This document shows positions 58,230 to 64,000 of a stretch of 64,000 nt of DNA, in pieces; the first letter of the stretch is position 1, and every line of letters starts with the position of its first letter. Origin of the DNA: Aliiruegeria haliotis. Lineage in GTDB: Bacteria > Pseudomonadota > Alphaproteobacteria > Rhodobacterales > Rhodobacteraceae. The translations under genes were made by a program, and so were the position numbers. A model generated the notes under the pieces. The model saw nothing but the letters and a program-made list of their open reading frames with translations, made no database searches and was not told the DNA's origin. The stretch is from NCBI RefSeq assembly GCF_003003255.1, contig NZ_PVTD01000004.1, positions 1 through 64,000 of the forward strand, read 5' to 3'.

Positions 58230-59428
58230 GTAAGCGCCTCGGCAATCCGCGCGGCAAGGCGTTTCGCAACCTCATCCTTCCCGAGCCTTGGCCAGACCTC
58301 CGGCCCCTCGGCCGAGATCAGCGTGACCTCGTTCTCCGTCCCGCCCATGATCCCCGTACCTTCGGAAACGTCATTCGCGAGGATCCAGTCGCAGCCCTTG
58401 CGGTCCCGCTTGGCCGTGGCATGGGCGACGACATCGTTGGTCTCTGCTGCGAAACCCACAACAAGCGCAGGGCGACCTGCGGCCATGCCAGATACCTCGG
58501 CGAGGATGTCGGGGTTTTCCGCGAACTCCAGCGCCGGGGCCTTGCCGCTCCCATCCTTCTTCATCTTGCGTTCGGCCGCGTTGGCAACATGCCAATCCGC
58601 CACGGCCGCCGCGAATACGCCCGCCTCCGCCGGCAGTCCGTTCAGCACGGCATCGCGCATGTCCCGCGCGGTCTCGACCCTGACGATGTCGACTCCGTCC
58701 GGCGGCGGAACCGACGCCGGTCCGGTCACAAAGGTGACGTCAGCCCCAAGGTCGCGCAACGCGGCTGCAATCGCGGTGCCCTGCGCGCCCGAGGAACGAT
58801 TGGCGATATAGCGCACCGGATCGATGGGCTCATGCGTCGGCCCGGAGGTCACGATGATCCGTTTGCCCGCAAGCGGGCGCGGTGTGGCCCCCAGTGCAGC
58901 TTCCACCGCCTGCACGATTTCATGGACCTCCGCCATGCGCCCGAACCCGAACTCGCCGCATGCCATCGGTCCCCTGTCGGGCCCGACAACCCGGATCCCG
59001 TCGCCACGCAATGTCTCCAGGTTGCGCTGCGTCGCCGGGTGCTCCCACATGCGCACGTTCATCGCCGGCGCGATCAGAACGGGCTTGTCCGTGGCCATAA
59101 GCAAAGTTGAGGCAAGATCATTGGCATGTCCGTTGGCCATCTTCGCCATCAGGTCGGCCGTTGCTGGTGCCACGACGACCAGATCGGCGTCCCGGCTCAG
59201 TTCGATATGGCCCATCTCCGCCTCGTCCGTCAGGTCGAACAGATCGCGGTAGACCTTTCGTGCCGACAGCGCCGATGCGCTCAGGGGCGTGACGAACTGC
59301 TCTGCGGCCGGCGTCAGCACAGGTGTCACGGTGAATCCACGGTCCCTGAGGCGCCGGATCAGATCCAGCGACTTGTAGGCAGCGATACCGCCCCCGATGA
59401 TCAGAAGAATGCGCCGGTGCAATGCCAT
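58226..59428 (-). CDS. coaBC: Phosphopantothenoylcysteine decarboxylase / synthase CoaBC
   Basis: 400 residues from [10 protein letters not shown]. The N-terminal flavoprotein CoaC domain (about 1-185) has [40 protein letters not shown] and [16 protein letters not shown]. The CoaB domain follows: [40 protein letters not shown] and [18 protein letters not shown]. It makes 4-phosphopantetheine from phosphopantothenate and cysteine for coenzyme A. First gene of the coaBC-dut-moeB operon. Confidence 0.96.
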   Translation of the reverse strand: MALHRRILLIIGGGIAAYKSLDLIRRLRDRGFTVTPVLTPAAEQFVTPLSASALSARKVYRDLFDLTDEAEMGHIELSRDADLVVVAPATADLMAKMANGHANDLASTLLMATDKPVLIAPAMNVRMWEHPATQRNLETLRGDGIRVVGPDRGPMACGEFGFGRMAEVHEIVQAVEAALGATPRPLAGKRIIVTSGPTHEPIDPVRYIANRSSGAQGTAIAAALRDLGADVTFVTGPASVPPPDGVDIVRVETARDMRDAVLNGLPAEAGVFAAAVADWHVANAAERKMKKDGSGKAPALEFAENPDILAEVSGMAAGRPALVVGFAAETNDVVAHATAKRDRKGCDWILANDVSEGTGIMGGTENEVTLISAEGPEVWPRLGKDEVAKRLAARIAEALT

Positions 59429-59599
59429 GGATCCCGTCCCTCGAAGTATCTGCACCCGGTTTAGGCAGGCCGGTGCCGGAATGGCAAGCTCGCCCGCCTA
59501 TCCCCTTGCGCGAACGACCGCCCCGCGTCCACGCGCCAAAGGCGCGCCCGGCCCCAAGGATCCCTGGCGCCCGTGGCGCCTCGGATCGAGGGGAAGCCT

Positions 59600-60412
59600 C
59601 TATCCCTTTGTGAACACTGCACAGGGATCTTCGCGCTCCGCAGCCTCGGTCACGATCCATGTGTCATGCGGTTGGTCAGGGTCAGCGCGAAGTTCGACCT
59701 GTGCGAGGCTCACCACCGAAATCCCCGGCGACATCGCCTCCAGGTAGACCGGCATGCCCCAATCCTTCCGAGTGTGGCCGTTGCCCGTGATCACGGCCAC
59801 CGGCCCGCCTGTCTCCTCCAGCGCCTGCAATGCGACCGCCGCGAAGCGCGCATCACGCAACCGCTGCGCCTCGACCATACCTCCAAGCATCTCCTCGGGC
59901 AGTGCGTCGCAATGCGCCGCCAGTTGGAATGCCTCCCGCTCTGCCTGCACGGCCTCGGGAAGCGGGCCCAGGCCGCTGTCCTCGGCGCCCCCGCCAAACA
60001 CGTCGGCCGCGCCGCGCTTCATCGCATCCAGAAGGTCATCGCGATCAACAGCCATTCCGTACACTGGCGCCGACGGCGCGGCGAGGAAGACAGGGTGATA
60101 CATCTCGAAGTCCGGCCAACCGCCATCGTCCCAGCCAATCGCATCCGCCAGGGCCTGCGGATCGGACCGGTCCATTTCGTTGACGATACCGGCCTGCGCG
60201 GCGTTCAGCATCTCGAACACCAGCGCGGTGGGTTCCAGCGCCGCAACGGCCGCCGCCTGCGCGAGATGATGCGCAGGATTGTCGTGCACCTCGCCAAGCA
60301 AAACGATCTGCGCACCGGACATGTCCAGCGCCTCAACCGACGCAATCTCGGCGGCACCGGCGGACGCGGAAAGTGCCAGACTCATCGAAATGGACGACGC
60401 AAGGACCCTCAT
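59600..60412 (-). CDS. ChaN-family haem-binding-like protein
   Basis: 270 residues. Signal peptide (MRVLASSISMSLALSASAGA). The Tiki/ChaN fold shows IVLLGEVHDNPAHHLAQAAA, LVFEMLNAAQAGIVNEM, LLDAMKRGAADVFGG and AVITGNGHTRKDWGMPVYLE, with the conserved GE-H and GNGH motifs. ChaN proteins bind haem; enzymatic activity is uncertain. It is translationally coupled to rpoH by a 4-bp ATGA overlap, so stress-linked expression is likely. Confidence 0.85.
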   Translation of the reverse strand: MRVLASSISMSLALSASAGAAEIASVEALDMSGAQIVLLGEVHDNPAHHLAQAAAVAALEPTALVFEMLNAAQAGIVNEMDRSDPQALADAIGWDDGGWPDFEMYHPVFLAAPSAPVYGMAVDRDDLLDAMKRGAADVFGGGAEDSGLGPLPEAVQAEREAFQLAAHCDALPEEMLGGMVEAQRLRDARFAAVALQALEETGGPVAVITGNGHTRKDWGMPVYLEAMSPGISVVSLAQVELRADPDQPHDTWIVTEAAEREDPCAVFTKG

Positions 60413-61287
60413 GCGAGAAAGTCGTACACCGCGCCGGCCCGTCCCTCCAGTGCCTTTCTCATCTTGCCAAAGGCCGCCGCCTCCAGTTGCCGAACCCGCT
60501 CCTTCGACAGCCCCAACTCGCCACCGAGCGATGCCAGCGTGCGCGGTTCAGGCCGTATTCGCCGTTCGCGAACGATGAACTGCTCCCGCGCAGTCAACTC
60601 GTCCAGAGCCTCAAGGATCCACTGGCGAACAACTTTCGAATCTTCGTCCTGCGCCACGGTCTCCTCGGCTGACCGGCCGCCATCCTCGATGGTATCGATC
60701 CATTCGCGACCATCCTCATCGCCCCCTTGCGGCGCATTGAGGGAGAAATCCGAGCCGGAGAGCCTTCCGCGCATCATCATCACATCGCCGACGGGAACAC
60801 TCAGTTCCATCGCGATACGCTCCTCCAGTTGCGCCCGGTCCAGTTCCTCGCCGCGCTCTCCCGCCTCGCGCTCAAGCCGGGCCTCAAGCCTGCGGAGGTT
60901 GAAGAACAGGGATTTCTGACTGGTGGTCGATCCGGTCCGCACAATGGACCAGTTCCGCATCACGTGGTCCTGGATCGAGGCGCGGATCCACCACACGGCA
61001 TAGGTGGAAAAGCGCACTCCCCGGTCCGGGTCGAACTTCTCGGCCGCTTTCATCAGGCCAAGACTGGCCTCCTGAATGAGGTCGTTCATCGACGCCCCGT
61101 AGCGACGAAACTTGGACGCCATGGAAATCGCCAGCCGCATGTAGGCGGTTACAAGACGGTGCAGCGCCGCCTCGTCACGCCGGTCCCGCCACGCTCGCGC
61201 GAGTTCCAACTCCGTCTCCGCATCCAGAAGTTCCGCCGACATGGCCTTGCGCGTCATGGTGCGGTCACGAGGGCTCTGCGCGTTCAT
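60409..61287 (-). CDS. rpoH: RNA polymerase heat-shock sigma factor RpoH (RpoHII-like)
   Basis: 292 residues from MNAQSPRDRT, with AGGAGG 6 nt upstream. Region 2: LVTAYMRLAISMASKFRRYG, ASMNDLIQEASLGLMKAAEK and RFSTYAVWWIRASIQDHVM. The RpoH-box-like STTSQKSLFFNLRRLEARL distinguishes it from RpoD. Region 4 helix-turn-helix: LASLGGELGLSKERVRQLEA. It differs from the canonical RpoH box (QKKLFFNLRR) by K to S. Its divergent upstream site matches an ECF sigma promoter pattern, as known for RpoHII in Rhodobacter. Confidence 0.92.
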   Translation of the reverse strand: MNAQSPRDRTMTRKAMSAELLDAETELELARAWRDRRDEAALHRLVTAYMRLAISMASKFRRYGASMNDLIQEASLGLMKAAEKFDPDRGVRFSTYAVWWIRASIQDHVMRNWSIVRTGSTTSQKSLFFNLRRLEARLEREAGERGEELDRAQLEERIAMELSVPVGDVMMMRGRLSGSDFSLNAPQGGDEDGREWIDTIEDGGRSAEETVAQDEDSKVVRQWILEALDELTAREQFIVRERRIRPEPRTLASLGGELGLSKERVRQLEAAAFGKMRKALEGRAGAVYDFLA

Positions 61288-61334
61288 GCTGTCCTCCTTT
61301 GGCCCGAAGAGGGCTTTCGCTATCCTGTTCGCAT

Positions 61335-61364
61335 CTGATACGCACCAGATCGACAAACGGATCA
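61335..61364 (-). promoter_or_regulatory. Candidate ECF-sigma (RpoE-ChrR type) promoter for rpoH
   Basis: Minus strand: TGATCC (61364-61359), 18-bp spacer, TATCAG (61340-61335), 48 bp before the rpoH ATG. The TGATCC -35 is the element I recall for the singlet-oxygen sigma factor regulon of Rhodobacter sphaeroides, where rpoHII is a known target. The -10 match is weaker. Confidence 0.5.
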
Positions 61365-61384
61365 CCCGAACCACGCCACGACCC

Positions 61385-61921
61385 ATGACACCCCAGATCA
61401 CCCTTGTCCTTGGAGGCGCCTCCTCCGGCAAATCCGCCCGCGCCGAGGCGTTGGTGCGCCACCTTGGGCGGCCACGGATCTACCTGGCGACCTCGCAGGC
61501 GTTCGATGCGGAGATGGAGGCCAAGATTGCGGCCCACCGGGCCGACCGTGGCACCGGCTGGGACACGAGGGAGGCGCCGCACGACCTTGTTGGGGCGCTT
61601 GGGGATATCCCTGCGGGACATGCCGTCCTGCTGGACTGCATCACTATGTGGCTCAGCAACCGCCTGTTGGCCGATGCCGATCCGGAGGCCGAGTTCCCCG
61701 CTCTGCTCGCAGCTCTGGAGAGCTGTGCCTGCCCGGTTGTCGCGGTGTCGAACGAGGTTGGTCAGGGACTTGTGCCCGAGACGGCGCTGGGTCGGCGTTT
61801 CCGCGATCTTCAGGGCCGCCTGAACCGGCAGATCGCGCAACGCGCCGACCGCGTCGTCGCCGTCATGGCCGGCCTGCCGCTCGCCCTCAAGGGCAGCCTA
61901 CCGGAGGATGTCGAATGGTAA
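61385..61921 (+). CDS. cobU: Adenosylcobinamide kinase / guanylyltransferase
   Basis: 178 residues. The P-loop is LVLGGASSGKSARAEALV; IYLATSQAFDAEMEAKIAAH and the guanylyl-accepting His in AAHRADRG follow; LLDCITMWLSNRLLAD and VSNEVGQGLVPETALGRRFR are typical. It phosphorylates adenosylcobinamide and attaches GMP in the cobalamin nucleotide loop pathway. The next gene overlaps it by 7 bp. In alphaproteobacteria the same gene is called cobP. Confidence 0.94.
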   Translation: MTPQITLVLGGASSGKSARAEALVRHLGRPRIYLATSQAFDAEMEAKIAAHRADRGTGWDTREAPHDLVGALGDIPAGHAVLLDCITMWLSNRLLADADPEAEFPALLAALESCACPVVAVSNEVGQGLVPETALGRRFRDLQGRLNRQIAQRADRVVAVMAGLPLALKGSLPEDVEW

Positions 61922-62487
61922 CATGGTGGTGGATCCGGCACGGGCCAACGCACCGACGTGACATGAACGGCTGGACGGATGTTCCGGCCGACCTGTCTGA
62001 TACCGACCTCCTGCGGCGGGTCGCCGATCACTTGCCTGAAAATGCCCCGGTGATCTCCTCCGACCTTTCCCGCGCGATCACGACCGCTGACGCGATACAG
62101 GGCAGCCGCCCACGCCTGCCCCATGATCGCGGATTGCGCGAAATCCACTTCGGCGCCTGGGAGGCCCGCACATTCGATGACGTGCAGGAAGAGGACCCCC
62201 GCCTCGTTCGCCGGTACTGGGAAGCGCCCGGCGACGTTCGCCCGCCCGGTGGTGAGAGTTGGAACGACCTGTCCCAGCGGGTAAACCGTAGCGTCGACTG
62301 GCTGACCGGAGAGGCCGGCGACATCATCGCGGTGGCCCATTTCGGCACAATCCTCAGCCAGGTTCAACGCGCGCTTGGGTGCTCTGCACTTGAAGTCATG
62401 GCCCGGAAGATCGACAATCTCTCCGTAACCCGCCTCCAATTCAACGGGCGCGGGTGGGACGCCGACATCATAAATCATAATTTGTGA
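61915..62487 (+). CDS. Histidine phosphatase family protein, possible alpha-ribazole phosphatase
   Basis: 190 residues, GGAGG 8 nt before the ATG. The phosphohistidine motif is WWWIRHGPTHRRDMNGW; the second His lies in IAVAHFGTILSQV; the acid and Arg residues lie in SSDLSRAITTADAI and LREIHFGAWEARTFDD. Its coupling to cobU suggests a CobC-like role, removing the phosphate from alpha-ribazole-5-phosphate or adenosylcobalamin phosphate. A general phosphatase role cannot be excluded. Confidence 0.82.
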   Translation: MVTWWWIRHGPTHRRDMNGWTDVPADLSDTDLLRRVADHLPENAPVISSDLSRAITTADAIQGSRPRLPHDRGLREIHFGAWEARTFDDVQEEDPRLVRRYWEAPGDVRPPGGESWNDLSQRVNRSVDWLTGEAGDIIAVAHFGTILSQVQRALGCSALEVMARKIDNLSVTRLQFNGRGWDADIINHNL

Positions 62488-62509
62488 TGCTTTTGCGAAT
62501 ATATATAAA
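62482..62509 (+). promoter_or_regulatory. Candidate promoter of the GST gene
   Basis: TTGTGA (62482-62487), 16-bp spacer, TATAAA (62504-62509) in a strongly AT-rich gap, 36 bp before the GST start. No clear SD near the ATG. Confidence 0.4.
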
Positions 62510-62545
62510 TTTGCGTGAAGTCTTGATTGACGATAGCCTGCCCGC

Positions 62546-63421
62546 ATGACCTATCAGCTTCATATTGGTGACTACACCTACTCGAGCTGGTCGCTGCGCG
62601 GCTGGCTCCTGTTCGATCGGTTCGGTTTGCCGGTCCGCACTTCGTTCGTCGATTTCAACAAGGGCAGTGTCGCCAGCCAGATGGCTGCCCTGCCACCGGC
62701 CCGGACAGTGCCGACACTTGAGACCGCCGACGGCACGGTCATCTGGGACTCGCTTGCGATTGCCGAGGAACTGGCGAGCCGGCATCCCGAGGCAGGTCAC
62801 TGGCCGTCGGATCCGGCGGCAAGAGCCATTGCCCGCAGCCTCGCCGCCGAGATGCACTCCGGTTTCATGGCCCTACGCAGCGACTGCCCGATGAACCTCC
62901 GCACCGCCTATTCGGATGCGGCCCCCTCCGAGGCCGTCCTCGCGGACCTTAAGCGGCTTGAAGAGATCTGGGCTTTCGCCAGAGACGCCACCCAACCCAA
63001 GGGGCCATGGCTTTGCGGAGAGTATTCGGCAGCCGACGCGTTCTTCGCGCCGGTCGCGGCCCGCATCGCCGGGTATTCCCTACCGGTCTCGGACCGCGCA
63101 TGCGCCTATGTCGAGGCCCATTTGGCCGATCCCTCGTTTCGGCGTTGGCGCGCGTTGGGTCTGGTTCTCGGAGGACACCTTTCCCGCTATGATCAACCCC
63201 ATCCCACAATGGCATGGCCCGCAGTCGCAACGCTGCCGGCCCGGGCTGTGAAAAATGGTCCGTCGGTGAACGCCGCCTGCATTTTCTCTGGCAAACCCGT
63301 CACCCATTTCGCGGAGGTGAACGGGATCGTCATTGGCCTGTGCAACCCGACCTGCCGTGACAAGGTCGTGGCCGATGCAGCGGCATGGCCCGCAGTATGC
63401 GATCTGCTTGGTATTAACTGA
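62546..63421 (+). CDS. Glutathione S-transferase with C-terminal TRASH-like motif
   Basis: 291 residues, longer than the usual 200-230. The N-terminal thioredoxin fold has HIGDYTYSSWSLRGWLLFDR, with Ser14 near the usual catalytic position, and RTVPTLETADGTVIWDSLAI. The helical domain (about 90-215) ends with the AYVEAHLADPSFRRW segment. The extra C-terminal 50 residues contain Cys245-x20-Cys266-x3-Cys270 (NAACIFSGKPVTHF and IGLCNPTCRDKVVADA), the TRASH/YHS-type metal-binding spacing. A GST that also senses or binds a metal is the reading; the link is inference. Confidence 0.82.
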   Translation: MTYQLHIGDYTYSSWSLRGWLLFDRFGLPVRTSFVDFNKGSVASQMAALPPARTVPTLETADGTVIWDSLAIAEELASRHPEAGHWPSDPAARAIARSLAAEMHSGFMALRSDCPMNLRTAYSDAAPSEAVLADLKRLEEIWAFARDATQPKGPWLCGEYSAADAFFAPVAARIAGYSLPVSDRACAYVEAHLADPSFRRWRALGLVLGGHLSRYDQPHPTMAWPAVATLPARAVKNGPSVNAACIFSGKPVTHFAEVNGIVIGLCNPTCRDKVVADAAAWPAVCDLLGIN

Positions 63422-63484
63422 ATATCAACCCATTCCCGCGCATCAGTCGATCACTGATTTAACCAGGATTGGCGGGGCGTGAGA

Positions 63485-64000
63485 ATGGTGGCGCGAGCCC
63501 ATACAGTGGCGTTCGAGGGGGTGGAGGCGCGACCGGTCGAAGTGCAATGCGCGGTCACACCCGGACTGCCGGCATTCTCCATCGTGGGTCTGCCGGACAA
63601 GGCGGTCAGCGAGGCGCGCGAACGCGTGCGCTCAGCTTTGCAGGCGATGTCCATCGCCTTGCCCTCGAAACGCATCACCGTAAACCTATCTCCTGCCGAC
63701 CTGCCGAAAGAGGGGTCGCATTTTGACCTGCCCATCGCGATGGCGCTGCTGGCCGCGATGGATATCCTGCCAACGGAACTTGTGGAACGCACTGTTGCCC
63801 TTGGCGAGTTGTCCCTCGACGGTGGGCTGGTGCCGGTGATCGGTGCCCTGCCCGCTGCGATGACAGCCGCCGCCGAGAGCATGGACTTGCTGTGCCCGAG
63901 GGCCTGTGGCCCGGAAGCCGCCTGGGTCGAGGCGGCCCATGTCATCGCGCCAGACACGCTTGCTTCAGCCGTGCGACACTTCACTGGACAGACCCCCCTG
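63485..64000 (+). CDS. comM: ComM/YifB family Mg-chelatase-like AAA ATPase (N-terminal part)
   Basis: The reading frame is open from 63485 to the window edge, giving 172 residues of the N-terminal ChlI-like domain. Typical sequence: VARAHTVAFEGVEARPVEVQ, GLPAFSIVGLPDKAVSEARE, RITVNLSPADLPKEGSHFDL, PIAMALLAAMDILPTELVER and ALGELSLDGGLVPVIGALPA. ComM is a hexameric helicase that extends heteroduplex during natural transformation. The Walker motifs lie beyond position 64000. No strong SD is seen before the ATG. Confidence 0.92.
   Translation, partial: MVARAHTVAFEGVEARPVEVQCAVTPGLPAFSIVGLPDKAVSEARERVRSALQAMSIALPSKRITVNLSPADLPKEGSHFDLPIAMALLAAMDILPTELVERTVALGELSLDGGLVPVIGALPAAMTAAAESMDLLCPRACGPEAAWVEAAHVIAPDTLASAVRHFTGQTPL

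Overview
The window is high-GC bacterial DNA that reads as a chromosomal segment of an alphaproteobacterium, most likely Rhodobacteraceae. Pointers to this are the gene transfer agent (GTA)-type tail genes (DUF2460, DUF2163, NlpC/P60, GTA TIM-barrel), an RpoH-type second heat-shock sigma factor, the secE-nusG-rplK-rplA block, and the moeB-dut-coaBC operon. The species cannot be named from sequence alone.

Positions 1 to about 23,900 are a prophage without a visible integrase; its left end lies outside the window. Left to right: the tail end of a DNA methyltransferase, a membrane-anchored thermonuclease-like protein, a DUF3489 protein, then a morphogenesis block in phage lambda order: small terminase, large terminase (A), W, portal (B), S49 protease (C) with a nested scaffold start (Nu3-like), decoration protein (D), capsid (E), FII-like, Z-like, U-like, tail tube (V), G/GT tail chaperones joined by a candidate -1 frameshift, and tape measure (H). 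From there the tail switches to GTA type. The lysis cassette (holin-like, 43-aa membrane peptide, GH24 lysozyme, small membrane protein) sits between the GTA gp12-like and gp13-like genes. The last gene is a DUF2793 fibre with a C1q-like C-terminus. Two minus-strand cargo loci interrupt the plus-strand block: a VapBC-type toxin-antitoxin pair between B and C, and a putative HEPN protein between Z and U.

Positions 24,255 to 34,694 hold a catabolic or transport locus on the minus strand: three paralogous periplasmic sulfatases, an outer-membrane transporter-like protein, a Tat-exported binding-protein-like product of the 4,5-dihydroxyphthalate decarboxylase superfamily, and a HlyD-type membrane fusion protein. 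An 88-aa ORF sits at its head, with a decayed second copy upstream of the middle sulfatase. A divergent transmembrane TPR regulator follows, with a perfect palindrome in the shared intergenic region.

Positions 34,717 to 43,452 carry a patatin-like lipase, an MscS channel, an initiator tRNA, a NodZ-like fucosyltransferase, a HAD-UbiA fusion and a 939-aa beta-helix protein. The rest is mainly core genome: rhodanese, FMN reductase, L1/L11/NusG/SecE, a 2-hydroxyacid dehydrogenase, an SH3 protein, soxR with a divergent VOC gene, a CDF metal transporter, an M3 peptidase, DUF4399, an amino acid ABC permease and binding protein, moeB-dut-coaBC, chaN-rpoH, cobU with a phosphatase, a GST with a metal-binding-like tail, and the start of comM.
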